NCBI GenBank assembly: GCA_963785755.1
Contig: CAWAXG010000040.1
Location: forward strand, 238,047 to 302,046
Origin: JACCXG01 sp963785755
GTDB lineage: Bacteria; Acidobacteriota; Vicinamibacteria; Vicinamibacterales; 2-12-FULL-66-21
DNA length: 64,000 nucleotides
Direction: 5' to 3'
The stretch's first letter is position 1; every line of letters begins with the position of its first letter. Positions 27,401 through 38,018 of this stretch are shown piece by piece. Made by a program: the position numbers and the translations under genes. The notes below the pieces were generated by a model that saw only the letters and a program-made list of their open reading frames with translations, searched no databases and was not told where the DNA came from.

Positions 27401-30092
27401 TCATTCGTAGCGAAGGGCGATTACCGGATCGACTCGTGCCGCGCGCAACGCGGGCAGCGTGGCCGCGATCGCGGCAGTCAGGAGGAGCGTGCCAATCGGA
27501 AGCGCGAGACTCCAGAACTCCAGCGGCTTCACTTCGAACAGCAGCGTTTCGACGAAGCGCGACGCGTACAGGCCGCCAGCCAGTCCGACGATGGCGCCCG
27601 CCACGGCCGCGGCGCTGGCGTCGGTGAACACGGCGCGGACGACCCGAAGCTGACGTGCGCCGAGCGCCATGCGAATGCCAATCTCGCGGGTCCGCTGCAG
27701 GACCGAGTAGCTCATCACGCCATAGAGTCCGACGGCGGCGAGCACGAGCCCGACCAGCGCGAAGAACCCGGCGAGCAGCGCCATCAGCCGCTCGCGCAGC
27801 AGCGTTCGATCGATGACATCGGATTGGGTCGAGATGGTGGTCACCCTGAAAAGCGGGCTCGCGGCACGCACGTCTTCACGCAGCCGGGCGCCGAGCGCCG
27901 CGGGATCGCCGGCCACGCGCACGTGAATCGTCCCGTGGCCGCGGGCCTGCAGCAGGATGTAAACGGTCGGCGCCGCAGGCTTGCGGAGGTCGTATCTTGT
28001 ATCGGCGACCACGCCGACGACCTCGGGGGCCTGATCGGTCTCGCCGAATCGTGTTTCAAGAATGCGGCCGACCGCCGGGTTGCTGCCGAAGTAGCTTGAG
28101 GCGTAGGCCTCGTTGAGGACGACCGGGGACGCACCGCCGTCGAGATCGCGGTTGACGAATCCGCGACCCGCCAGCACGCGAACGTTCATCGTCTCGAAGA
28201 AGCCGGGGGTGACCGGCATCACCGTGGCCTCGATCGACTCGTTGTCGCTTCCTGGCTTGCGAACGATGTGGGTCCAGGCGCGGCCGAGCATGTTGAACTC
28301 GGCGGAGCTGACGGCCTGGACGCCGGGGACGGTCTCGAGGCGAGCGAGAACCTGCCGCAACTCGCTTCGTTGTTCAGTGGGCTCCACGCGCCGGACGGTC
28401 TCCAGCGACAGCAACAGCACGTCCGACGTGGCAAAGCCTGGATTCACCGTGGACAAGCGGCCGAAGGACAGCACCAGCAGGCTGCCGACGAACAGCACGA
28501 TGAGGCCGAACGCGACCTGCATCGCCACGAACGGGCGCATCACGCCGATTCGCGTTCCCTGGCGTCCACCGCCGCTCTTGAGGGCCGTGATCGGCGACAC
28601 ACCAGACGCCCTGACGGCCGGCATGAGGCCGAACAATGCCGTCGTCAGCAGCGTCAGACCGCCGGCGAATGCCATCACGCGCCAGTCGGTGACAAGATCG
28701 AGCTGCACCGGATCGTCTGGTGGGGCGAGCATGCCAACCACGGCCGGCCCGACGGCCATCGCAAACAGGAGGCCGATTACGCACGCGGCACCGGCGACGA
28801 TCGCGCTCTCCACCAGGAGCTGCTGAATCAACCGGCCTCGACCCGCGCCGATGGACAGACGCAGGGCCATTTCCCGCTCGCGCGCCGCGGTTCGAGCGAG
28901 ATAGAGGTTGGCGATGTTCGACCCGGCGATCAACAGCACGAGCGCCGCGATCGAGGCGAGAATCCACAGCGACCGCTCGAACTGCTGCCGCAGCGGTGAT
29001 GGACCGTTGGCCGCCGGGCGGAGATAAAGCGGCGTCTCGAGGAAGCGCTTGAGGCGCTCAGGCGTGCGCATTTTCGCCGCTCCGTCGCGATGCGCATTCT
29101 CGCGGCGAAATGACGCGAAGGATGCGTGCACGACACTCTGTGCCTGCTCCACAGTGGCGCGGTCCTGCAGGCGGCCGAGAATGCGGAACCAGTTGAACTC
29201 GGCGTTGCCGAACGCCCGCGGGTTGTACATCGCGTACGGCAGCCAGACATCGGTCGGACGCCCCGGCTCGATGCCGCCGAATCGTGGCTCCGTCACGCCC
29301 ACGATCTCGAACCGGGGAGTGTTCGTCCCCCTGACGTCCTCCATGGCGAAGGCGCGTCCAAGGACTGCCGGATCGCCGCCGAACCTTCGCATCCAGTAAG
29401 CGTGACTGATCACCGCGACCGGGCTTGCGCCAGGCGTCCGGTCGTCCTCACTCGCGATCAGACGGCCGATCGCGGGCCGGATGCCGAAGCGCTCGAACGC
29501 ATCGCCTGACACGTACTGGGTTCGCACCCGTTCCTTCTCGCCGCCGGCGTCCGCGAACGCGACCGGACGGATCACCTGCGTGCTCATCGCGAAGAGATCG
29601 ACGTAGCCGCGCGAGGCGTCACGCATCCGGACGAACATCGGATCGTTGAACGTGTCGGACTCGGGCCGCTCGGCGGAATAAGTCGGGAACGTCAGGTAGA
29701 CGAGCTGCTCGGGACGGTGAACCGGGAGCGGTCTGAGGATCAGCGCGTCGACCAGCGAGAAGGCCGCGATACACGCGCCCAGGGCGAGCGACAGGGAGGC
29801 CACGGCCGCGCCGGTGACGACGGCGTTCTTGCGCAGCATGCGGACAGCCGAGACGGACGTCGCGGACGATTGAATCGATCCCGGGCAGCAGCTTGACGTC
29901 GCGGCTCTGCTCCCGCCAGCGCACCGGGTTGCCAAACCTGCGGGCCGCCTGGGCAGCCGCCGCTTCGCGGGTCAGGCCCGCATCCGTCAGCTCGCGGATG
30001 CGCTCGTCGAGATGGAACTGCAGCTCCGTGTCCAGATCACGATCGACCCGGCCGGTGCGAAATACGTTTGTCAGTCGGGACCACAACGACAT
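27401..30092 (-). CDS. ADOP permease 2 (one frameshift)
   Basis: This ADOP permease of about 895 residues starts at ATG 30092. The N-terminal module reads DLDTELQFHLDERIRELTDA and AQAARRFGNPVRWREQSRDV. A frame change near 29845-29855 separates it from the rest, which is intact: NAVVTGAAVASLSLALGACI, the first core, ARTAAREREMALRLSIGAGR, then the second half with VMSYSVLQRTREIGIRMALG and the C-terminal RVDPVIALRYE. It is read with the upstream PadR gene (101 bp away). As with other ADOPs, no ATPase is encoded nearby. Confidence 0.88.
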
Positions 30093-30193
30093 CGCCTGAA
30101 CCTCCCAGCCTGCACGCCCGCCAATAGGCGCCCGCGTGCGCGCCGGATCTCGAGGCGCACGGCAGCGGCGCGCGGACGGGCCAACCCGATCCG

Positions 30194-30523
30194 CTACGCC
30201 AGTTTCAGGATCTTGCCGACCGCCGCGGTGATCGCCTTCCAGCGCACTTCCTCGGACTCGAGCTGGGTGCGGCCGGCGGCGGTGATCTCGTAGGTCCGCG
30301 CCCGGCGCCCGGTGTCGGTCGTCGCCCAGCGCGCCTTGATCCAGCGGGCCTCCTCGAGACGATGCAGCGCCGGATAGAGGGATCCTTCCTCGACCCGGAG
30401 CAGCTCGTCGGACATGCTCTCGATTTGCGTCGCGATGCCGTAGCCGTGAAGCGGGCCGCGGCGGGCGAGCAGCTTCAAGACCAGCAGCGGCAGCGATCCT
30501 TGCAATGCGTCCTGGCGTGCCAT
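30194..30523 (-). CDS. PadR-family transcriptional regulator
   Basis: This 109-residue PadR regulator reads MARQDALQGSLPLLVLKLLA, RRGPLHGYGIATQIESMSDE, LRVEEGSLYPALHRLEEARW and the wing RARTYEITAAGRTQLE. It lies upstream of ADOP2 in the same direction and is divergent from another PadR gene 276 bp away. A near-perfect palindrome immediately upstream is a likely self-operator. Confidence 0.92.
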   Translation of the reverse strand: MARQDALQGSLPLLVLKLLARRGPLHGYGIATQIESMSDELLRVEEGSLYPALHRLEEARWIKARWATTDTGRRARTYEITAAGRTQLESEEVRWKAITAAVGKILKLA

Positions 30524-30535
30524 GCCCAGTAATCT

Positions 30536-30553
30536 TACTCAGATATCTGACTA
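30536..30553. promoter_or_regulatory. Palindromic operator candidate for second PadR
   Basis: The core TCAGATATCTGA (30539-30550) is a perfect palindrome, extended as TA-x-TCAGATATCTGA-x-TA over 18 bp. It starts 13 bp upstream of the minus-strand PadR start, where a repressor would block transcription. Confidence 0.55.
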
Positions 30554-30642
30554 TTGCAAACGCTTCAGCCTTAGACGGCGGCGCAGCCGCTGATGTTTCC
30601 TATTACGCCGGCGCGGGCGGGTGGTTAACACTGGGGGGCCGC

Positions 30643-30744
30643 GAAATCCCAATCCTTAATCCCTGATCCGGGATCCGCATCCGGATCCGGGGATCCGGAT
30701 CGGGAGTGGGGATTCAGGATCAGGGACTGGGGATTAGGGATTTC
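30643..30744. repeat. Inverted repeat made of AATCCCT-type units
   Basis: The left arm 30643-30669 (AATCCC, AATCCTT, AATCCCT units) and right arm 30717-30744 are imperfect reverse complements. Between them is a second palindromic stretch rich in GGATCC/CCGGATCC. The whole 102 bp can fold into one long hairpin between two divergent PadR genes. The units resemble the heptanucleotide STRR repeats described in cyanobacteria. Confidence 0.8.
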
Positions 30745-30799
30745 CTTGACGAGCGAAGCGACCCTATTTTAGTCTAGGCCTTGTCGAACACAGCCTGAG

Positions 30800-31162
30800 A
30801 TGCCACACGACCTCAGACAAGCCGCCCGGCGCGATCTCTTCCCCGGCGCCCTCGAGATGATGATCCTCCGCACCCTCGAGCGGCAGCCGATGCATGGCTA
30901 TGCGCTCACCCAGCACATCAAGAAAGCCTCGGACGAACTACTCCAGGTCGAAGAGGGTTCCCTCTATCCGGCGCTGCAGCGGATGCTCAGGGAGGGCTGG
31001 CTGAAGGCGACCTGGGGACAATCAGCGACCAACCGCCGGATCAGGATTTACACCCTGACGCCGGCTGGCGCCAGGCATCTGCAACGCGAGACCTCGAGCT
31101 TCGAACGGATGCTGGAAGGCATCCGGCGCGTGCTCGCGCCGGTCGAGCCGGTCGAATCCTGA
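30800..31162 (+). CDS. PadR-family transcriptional regulator
   Basis: This 120-residue PadR regulator reads DLFPGALEMMILRTLERQPM, HGYALTQHIKKASDELLQVE, EGSLYPALQRMLREGWLKA and IRIYTLTPAGARHLQRE. The last 20 residues (SSFERMLEGIRRVLAPVEP) form an extra helix. The gene directly precedes ADOP3, with eight bases between stop and start. A TATTTTAGT/TAGTCTA stretch at about 30762-30776 may be its promoter region. Confidence 0.92.
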   Translation: MPHDLRQAARRDLFPGALEMMILRTLERQPMHGYALTQHIKKASDELLQVEEGSLYPALQRMLREGWLKATWGQSATNRRIRIYTLTPAGARHLQRETSSFERMLEGIRRVLAPVEPVES

Positions 31163-31170
31163 GGCGAATC

Positions 31171-33786
31171 ATGAACTGGGTCCAGCGGATCTTCGCGCGC
31201 AGACGGATGTATCGCGACCTGTCGGAAGAGATCCGGCAGCATCTCGACGAAAAAGTCGAGGCCCTCATGGCGACCGGCCTGTCCCGTGAGCAGGCGGCCG
31301 CGGCGGCCCGCCGTGAGTTCGGCAACGTCGCGGCGCTGGAAGAGCGCGGCCGCGAGGCCTGGCAGTGGCCGTCGATCGAGAGCCTCATCTTCGACATCCG
31401 GTACGCGCTCCGTCAGCTTCGCCGCCAGCCGTCGTTCACGGTCGTCGCGGTTCTCGTGCTGGGTCTCGGCATCGGCGCCAACATCGCGGTGTTCAGCGTG
31501 ATTGACCGCCTGCTGTTCGAGCCGCTGCCGTTCCGCGGGTCGGATCGGCTCGCCTGGGTCGCGCGCAATGGAACCCGCGGCGCTGCGCCTGGCAGCTTCA
31601 CGGTCGAGGCCTACGAGATTCTGAGCAGGATGCAGACCTTCGAGGAGCTCACGACCTACGAAGCCTTCTTCGCCCGTTCGAGTTACAAGCTGACCGGCGA
31701 TGCAGAGCCCGATCGCGTCGCCGGCGTGATGGTTCCCGCGAACTTCTTTCCGTTTCTCGGCGTGGCACCCGTTCTGGGCCGGACGTTCACGGACGTCGAG
31801 TGCCTGAAGAGCGGTCCGGGGGCGGTCATCCTGACCCACGGTCTGTGGGAGCGGCGCTATTCGTCGGATCCGGCGGTGATCGGGCGCCAGGTCATCGGTC
31901 AACGACCGGCCGGCCACGATCGTCGGCGTCATGCCGCGGACGTTCGATTTCGGCGCCGTCTTCGCGCCTGGTGTCCGCATCGAGCTCTACATGCCGGCCG
32001 TCTTCGACGAGCTTCGTGAGTGGGGCCCCACCATGGCGATTCTCGGCCGCTGGCGCCCCGACGTCTCGGTCGCAGCGGTGCAGGCGGAGCTCGACGCCGA
32101 TGGTCGAGCAGCGACGGCGTGAGGACACCGCGCTCGGGCGACCACAGAGCGCGAGGCTGTTCATCAAGCCGTTCCACGAATCGGTCGTCGGCAACGTGCA
32201 GCGGCCGATGCTGACGCTCTGGGCCGCGGTCGGCCTCGTGCTGATGATCGTCTGCGTCAATCTCTCCAACCTGCTGCTCGCGCGCGGCGCGGCGCGATCG
32301 CGGGAAATGGCGCTGCGGAGCGCCATCGGCGCGGGGCGCGGACGGCTCGTCCGTCAGCTGTTGTCTGAAAGCCTCGTGCTCTCGATGCTCGGCGGTGGTC
32401 TCGGCGTGGCGTTCGCCTATGGCGCGATCGAGTATGTCCGTCGGCTCGAGGGACTCAGCATCCCGCTGCTCAAGAACGTGGACATCAATCAGCGGTGCGC
32501 TCGTCGTCACGGTCGCCGTGTCCGTGCTGACCGCGCTTCTGTTCGGCCTGGCGCCAGCCATCGCGGCTGCCCGCGGCGATCTCGGCGACGCCCTCAAGGC
32601 CGGCGGACGCGGTTCGAGCGAATCGCGGGATCACCGCTACCTGCAATCGGCGCTCGTCGTCTCGGAGGTCGCGCTGGCCTGCCTGCTGCTGGTCGGCACC
32701 GGGCTGTTGCTGCGCAGCTTCTGGCACGTGCTCGACATCAACCTGGGCTTCGAGACCAGCCGCACCTATGCGCTCCGCGTCGACTCGGCGCGCGAGACCG
32801 ACACGCCGGCAAAGTTCCACGCCTACATGAGCCGGCTGATATCCGCGGCGCGGAACGTGCCGGGCGTCGAGGCTGCGTCGCTCACCGATGCTGTTCCGCT
32901 CGACAGCAACCGGAGCTGGGGCGTTCGTGCAAAGGGGCAGCCGCCCGATCAGACCTTCGGCGCGCTGCTCAAGATCATCGGCCCAGGTCTGATGGACACG
33001 ATGCGTACGCCAATCATCGCGGGACGCGAGTTCACCGATCGCGATGATGAAGGGGCAGTGCCGGTCACCCTCATCAATCAGTCACTCGCCGAGCGCCTCT
33101 GGCCGGGTCTGGATCCGCTGCAGCAGATACTCGTGAACGGCAACCGCGAGCTGCGGGTCGTCGGCGTCGTCGGCGACGTCCGCCACGTCAACGTCGAGCT
33201 GTCGTCCGGACCGGAGTTCTACCTGCCGATCCTGCAGCGGACGACGATGTCGCCGAGTCTGGTCGTGCGGACGGCCCGCCCGTTCGCGGAGGTGGCGCCG
33301 GCGCTTCGGCGTGCGCTCGCCGAGGTCGCATCCGATCTGCCGACCGCCGGCTTCCGTCCGCTTCAGCAGATCGTGGATCGCGCGCGCTCGCCCCGGCGCT
33401 TCTTCGTCAGCCTGCTGACCGCTTTTGCCGCCGCGGCGGTGCTCCTCGCCGCCATCGGCATCTATGGCGTCATCTCGTACTCGGTTGCGAGGCGGACACC
33501 GGAGATCGGCATCCGCATGGCACTGGGCGCCTCGGGGGGACGCATCCGCGCCGGCGTGGTGACTGACACGATGCGGCTCGCGATTGCGGGAGCGGCGCTC
33601 GGAACCCTGGGCGCCGTCGCGGTTTCGTCACTGCTCGCATCGCTGCTGTTCGGCGTGTCGCCTACCGATCCCTGGACATACGTCAGCGCCGCGTCGCTGC
33701 TGCTCTTCGTGGCTTTCGTCGCGGGTTACGTTCCCGCCCTCCGTGCGTCGCGCGTCTCGCCGATTACCGCCTTACGCGCCGATTAA
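31171..33786 (+). CDS. ADOP permease 3 (three frameshifts)
   Basis: This ADOP permease starts at ATG 31171 with the N-terminal module YRDLSEEIRQHLDEKVEALM and AAAARREFGNVAALEERGRE. The first membrane segment and core follow (FTVVAVLVLGLGIGANIAVF; ANFFPFLGVAPVLGRTF). Frame changes near 31895, 32100 and 32490 are each bridged by continuing family motifs: VGVMPRTFDFGAVFAPGVRI, LMIVCVNLSNLLLARGAARS, then VTVAVSVLTALLFGLAPAIA. From about 32500 the frame is intact to the end RVSPITALRAD. It is co-transcribed with the preceding PadR. Confidence 0.88.
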
Positions 33787-33905
33787 GCAGTAGGACCGAG
33801 ACCACACCGACCATCCCCGCCAACCCATCCGCGGCGTCACCTTTCCGCCGCTGGCAACTCTCTTTGTCTGGTGGCCGCCGCGCATCTCCGGAGAGAGGAA
33901 GTGCC

Positions 33906-35148
33906 ATGAGACTCATCGGTGCCGTTTCGCTCGTGTTCACGCTCGCCTTGACCCTGGCAATACGCGGAGAGCCCGCGGCGACCACAACTACACACAGGCT
34001 TCAGCGTTTCAAAGGGCTTGGATGATCTGATCGTCCGGGCGGGCAAGCTGATCTTCCGGTTCGACACGTTCGGCGACGAGCAGTTCTGGACCGATGTGCT
34101 GCGCATGGACGAAGCGATCGCGCAGGTCGATCCCGAAACGGCGCTCGGGGTCGGCCTCAAGGTCGACGTCACCGCACTTCCGTCGTCGGTGATTGCCGCG
34201 ATTCGTGCTGACCAACTCGACCTGAAGAATCCGGCCGTCACCATCGAGCTACTCCGCTTGAACGCCGTCCTTGGCGTGAAGGGAAGGGTCAACGAGGCGG
34301 GGCAGCTGACCAGTATCGGCGTGACCTGCGCGCTGTGTCATTCCACCGTAGACGACTCGCTGATTGAGGGGATTGGACGCCGCCTGGACGGCTGGGCGAA
34401 CACGGACCTCGATGTCGGCAAGATCGTCGCACTGTCGCCCGCGCTCGACGACCTGTTGAAGGAGGAATTCCGCGAGTGGGGGCCTGGGATGTACGACCCC
34501 AGGCATCACGCGTTCGACGGCACCAACATCATTCCGCTCAACAGCCCGTCGCGGCCGATCGTCATCCCGGCGATCTACGGCCTGAAAGGCGTCCCGTGGG
34601 AGACGTATACCGGCGATGGGCCGATCTGGTACTGGAACAGGTACGTCGGTGTCGGGCAGATGGGCGGGCAGGGCAGCTTCCACGATCCGCGCATCAAGTT
34701 GACGATCACTCAAACGCCGGATCGCGTCGCGCCCAAATTGCGCGCGCTGCTCGAGTATCAGCTCAGCCTGCGCACGCCTGATCCCCCGGCACACAGCTTC
34801 GACCCTCTCGCGGCGCGCCGTGGCGAACGGCTCTTCCGTCAGCGTGCCGGGTGCGCGACGTGCCATCGTGGTCCGAACCTCACCGACGTGCAGAGCGGAC
34901 CGGATCCACAGCGGCCGTTCCTGCACGATCCCGCGGAGGTCGGCATGAACGCGGCATATGCGGAGCGAAGCGCCACCGGCAAGTACCGGACGACCCCACT
35001 CCGCGCGCTGTGGCAGCATGCGCCGTATTTTCACGACGGCAGCGCGCCGGATCTGCTGGCCGTCGTCAACCACTACGACCGGTTGTTCGGGCTGAACCTC
35101 ACGGAGGCGCAAAAGGCGGATCTCGTCGAATTCCTCAAGTCGATCTGA
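33906..35148 (+). CDS. Dihaem c-type cytochrome (one frameshift)
   Basis: This exported cytochrome has two CxxCH haem sites. The signal peptide starts at ATG 33906 (MRLIGAVSLVFTLALTLAI). After a frame change near 33990-34010 the protein is intact. The first haem site is GVTCALCHSTVDDS near 34325 and the second is AGCATCHRGPNLTD near 34850. The second is followed by the KYRTTPLRALWQHAPYFHDG block and GLNLTEAQKADLVEFLKSI, typical of the cytochrome c peroxidase/MauG-like C-terminal domain. It lacks an obvious second complete peroxidase domain, so electron transfer is the safer prediction. Confidence 0.8.
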
Positions 35149-35190
35149 GAAGGTGACAACTTAGCGGCGTACGGGCTGATTGCCCGACCC

Positions 35191-35208
35191 GGGCGGCAGA
35201 CGCCGCCC
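35191..35208 (+). terminator. GC-rich hairpin after cytochrome gene
   Basis: GGGCGGC (35191-35197) and GCCGCCC (35202-35208) form a perfect 7-bp stem with a 4-base loop, 42 bp after the cytochrome stop. No T-run follows, so its efficiency as a terminator is uncertain. Confidence 0.4.
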
Positions 35209-35319
35209 AGGCCCCGCCCGCGAGGTGGTCCTCGAGCAGCCGAGACACGCCCCTGGTCGACGTTGAAGCATTCGCGAGCGTCATGGAACCAAGTAAACCC
35301 TGTCTCGTCTACGTCGCAG

Positions 35320-37788
35320 ATGGAAACGCTCTTCGCCGATCTGCGCTACGCCCTGCGCACGATGCGCCGGAACCTCGGCTTCACCTCGATTGCGCTGGCG
35401 GCGCTGGCCCTCGGCATCGGCGCCAACACAGCGATCTTCACGGTCGTGGATGGTGTCCTCCTCCAGCCGCTGCCGTATCCGCAGCCCGACCGAATCATGA
35501 AGCTCGGCCGCCAGTTTCCCACCGGCGTCGGCTATTCGATCTCCATCCCCAAGTACATGGCGTGGCGGCAGAACGATGTTTTCGACGCCATGGCGCTGTA
35601 CGATTTCGGGGCTCTTGCGATGAACGTGGGCTCGGGCAATCCGCCCCAGACGGTGAAGGGTCTCCATGTCTCCGGGGACTACTTCAAGGTCTTCGGTGTT
35701 TCGCCAGTCGCGGGCCGCACCTTCTCGCAAAGCGAGGATCTGCCGAACGGCCCGGCCGTGGCCGTGATCAGTTATGGCGTGTCGCAGTCTCGCCTCGGCG
35801 GCACCAGCGAGGTGCTCGGGCGCCCAATTCTGCTGAACGGCGTGCCCTACACAGTCGTCGGCATCCTGCCGAGAGGCTTTCAGCCTGACCCCGCAGCGGA
35901 CGTCTGGATTCCGTTGCAAGCGGAGCCGAACAGTACCAATCACGGCCATTACCTCAATGTCGCCGGGCGGCTGAAGCCAGCCGTGACCGTGGCGGGCGCG
36001 CAGGCGCAGATGAAGATCGTCGGCGAGCAGTTTCGCACAGCCAACCCCAAGTGGATGAACGCGGAGGAAGGCGTTGCGGTCGTGCCGATGCGGGATGCGA
36101 CAACCGGTGAGGTGAGGACGGCGTTGCTGGTGCTGTTCGGTGCCGTGGCGCTCGTGCTCTTGATCGCGTGTGCGAACGTTGCCAACCTGCTGCTCGCGCG
36201 GGCGGCAGCGCGTCAGCGCGAGCTGGCCATCCGTTCTGCGGTGGGTGCCAATCGCGGACGCGTTGTCCGCCAACTGCTCACCGAGAGCGTGCTGCTGGCG
36301 GGGTGTGGCGGCATACTCGGTCTCGGCCTTGGGATCGCGGGCGTTCGCGGGTTGCTTCTCCTCGTCCCGGGAAACATTCCACGCGTCACCGACGAAACCG
36401 GCGCGGCAGTCGTCATCCCGACGCTCGACTGGCGTGTGACGGCGTTCACGATCGGGATCTCGCTGCTGACGGGGCTGCTGTTCGGCCTCTTTCCGGCGCT
36501 GCATACGTCGAAACCGGATCTGGTATCGACGCTGAAGGAAGCCAGCGGCCGCTCGGGCACCGGCCTCCGGCACACGCGCGTACGCTCGGCACTGGTCGTC
36601 GCGGAGATGGCGTTGGCGCTCGTGCTCCTGGTCGGAGCGGCGCTGCTGATTCGCAGTTTCGTGGGGTTGCGTTCGGTCGATCCGGGTCTCGATCCGCACA
36701 ATGTGTTCACGTTCCAGACGTCGCTGGCTGGCGGTGCGTACTCCACCACGGCGAGCGTGAGCGCCTTCACGACGCAGGTGATCCGACGCGTGGAAGCGCT
36801 GCCAGGCGTCGAGGCCGCGGCATCGACCATCGTTCTGCCGGTCGAGAACGGCATCGATCTGCCGTTCGCGATCGTTGGCAAACCGCCCACGCAGGGCGAG
36901 TACAACGGCGATGAGCAGTGGAGATCGGTGTCGCCGCATTACTTCCGGGTGTTCAAGATCCCCTTGTTGCGCGGACGCGCGTTCACCGAGACCGATGCCG
37001 GCGCCTCCGCCCGGGTGGTCATCGTCAATGACGCGATGGCGAAAAAGTACTGGCCGAACGAAGACGCGCTCGGCCAGCAGATGGTGATCGGCAAGGGGCT
37101 GGGGCCCCAATTCGAGGAGCCGTCCAGACAGATTGTCGGCATCGTTGGAAACGTGCGCGAAAACGGGTTGGGGAACGCGGGTGTGGGCGTGATGTACGTG
37201 CCGCAGAGCCAGATGACGGAAGGTCTGACGGCGCTCGCGAACAGCGTGATTCCGCTGTCGTGGTGCATTCGTACGGCGGCTGATCCGTCATCCCTCCGCG
37301 TGGCCATCGGGCGCGAGCTGCACGCCGTTGACGGTCAGGTGCCGATCTCGCGCGAGCGCACCATGACCGAGGTCCTCGCCGGCGCCGTCGCGCGCCAGAG
37401 CTTCAACACGGTGCTCCTGAGTATCTTCGCCGGCGTCGCGCTGGTGCTGGCCGCGATCGGTATCTACGGGTTGATGTCGTACTCGGTCGATCAGCGGCGG
37501 CAGGAAATCGGTATCCGCATGGCGCTCGGGGCCGACCGCGGCAGGATGCTCAGAGTCGTCTTGCGAGAGGGCATGACGCTCGCCGGCCTCGGTGTCGTGC
37601 TCGGGCTCTTGCTCGCGTACGGCCTGACGCGTCTGCTCGCGAGTCTGTTGTTTGGGGTGAAAGCCAGCGATCCGGTCGCCTTTGCCGCCGTCGCCGGCAT
37701 TCTAACGATGGTGGCCCTTGTCGCCGCGTACATCCCCGCGAGGCGGGCGACGACCGTCGATCCGGCCATCGCCCTCAGGTACGAATAG
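35320..37788 (+). CDS. ADOP permease 4, short N-terminus
   Basis: This 822-residue permease starts at ATG 35320 (METLFADLRYALRTMRRNLG). It has the duplicated MacB-core/FtsX plan but lacks the N-terminal helical module of ADOP1-3 and has no PadR neighbour. Motifs include FTSIALAALALGIGANTAIF, LIACANVANLLLARAAARQ, RELAIRSAVGANRGRVVRQL, a second set with VDQRRQEIGIRMALGADRGR and the end TTVDPAIALRYE. The frame is intact. An upstream in-frame ATG at 35263 would only add unrelated residues. Confidence 0.9.
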   Translation: METLFADLRYALRTMRRNLGFTSIALAALALGIGANTAIFTVVDGVLLQPLPYPQPDRIMKLGRQFPTGVGYSISIPKYMAWRQNDVFDAMALYDFGALAMNVGSGNPPQTVKGLHVSGDYFKVFGVSPVAGRTFSQSEDLPNGPAVAVISYGVSQSRLGGTSEVLGRPILLNGVPYTVVGILPRGFQPDPAADVWIPLQAEPNSTNHGHYLNVAGRLKPAVTVAGAQAQMKIVGEQFRTANPKWMNAEEGVAVVPMRDATTGEVRTALLVLFGAVALVLLIACANVANLLLARAAARQRELAIRSAVGANRGRVVRQLLTESVLLAGCGGILGLGLGIAGVRGLLLLVPGNIPRVTDETGAAVVIPTLDWRVTAFTIGISLLTGLLFGLFPALHTSKPDLVSTLKEASGRSGTGLRHTRVRSALVVAEMALALVLLVGAALLIRSFVGLRSVDPGLDPHNVFTFQTSLAGGAYSTTASVSAFTTQVIRRVEALPGVEAAASTIVLPVENGIDLPFAIVGKPPTQGEYNGDEQWRSVSPHYFRVFKIPLLRGRAFTETDAGASARVVIVNDAMAKKYWPNEDALGQQMVIGKGLGPQFEEPSRQIVGIVGNVRENGLGNAGVGVMYVPQSQMTEGLTALANSVIPLSWCIRTAADPSSLRVAIGRELHAVDGQVPISRERTMTEVLAGAVARQSFNTVLLSIFAGVALVLAAIGIYGLMSYSVDQRRQEIGIRMALGADRGRMLRVVLREGMTLAGLGVVLGLLLAYGLTRLLASLLFGVKASDPVAFAAVAGILTMVALVAAYIPARRATTVDPAIALRYE

Positions 37789-37825
37789 CGCGTTTGCTCA
37801 GGCCTGACTTGTCAAAAGCTGATCG

Positions 37826-37874
37826 TCTAGCGAGGCGGAGCCCTCGATGGTCTGAGGCGCAGCCGCCGATGTCC
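37826..37874 (+). repeat. Two copies of a 25-bp unit
   Basis: TCTAGCGAGGCGGAGCC...GATGG (37826-37850) is followed directly by TCTGAGGCGCAGCCGCCGAT... (37851-37874). A third, related copy sits at 30571-30595 (TTAGACGGCGGCGCAGCCGC). The shared core is GGCG-x-AGCC-xx-YGATG. All copies lie between genes. Confidence 0.5.
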
Positions 37875-37909
37875 ATCGCAGGCCGTTACTAGACGCCCTG
37901 GTTGCACCC

Positions 37910-37953
37910 GGTGCCACCTGCCGCCCCTGTTTCAAGGTGTGGCAGGTGGCACC
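37910..37953. terminator. Strong hairpin between ADOP4 and S74 gene
   Basis: GGTGCCACCTGCC (37910-37922) pairs perfectly with GGCAGGTGGCACC (37941-37953) across an 18-bp loop. It lies between the convergent ends of ADOP4 and the S74-domain gene and can stop transcription from both sides. Confidence 0.6.
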
Positions 37954-38018
37954 CGAAGGCCCCGGACAGCGGCCGACGGCGTGCGATGAGGTCGCGGTAT
38001 TAGCCTCAGACTGCGCTC

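Noticed and set aside
27401..33786. Programmed ribosomal frameshifting in ADOP2 and ADOP3
   Set aside because: No shared slippery site at the frame changes, positions differ between paralogues, and many unrelated genes in the window show the same kind of single-base shift.
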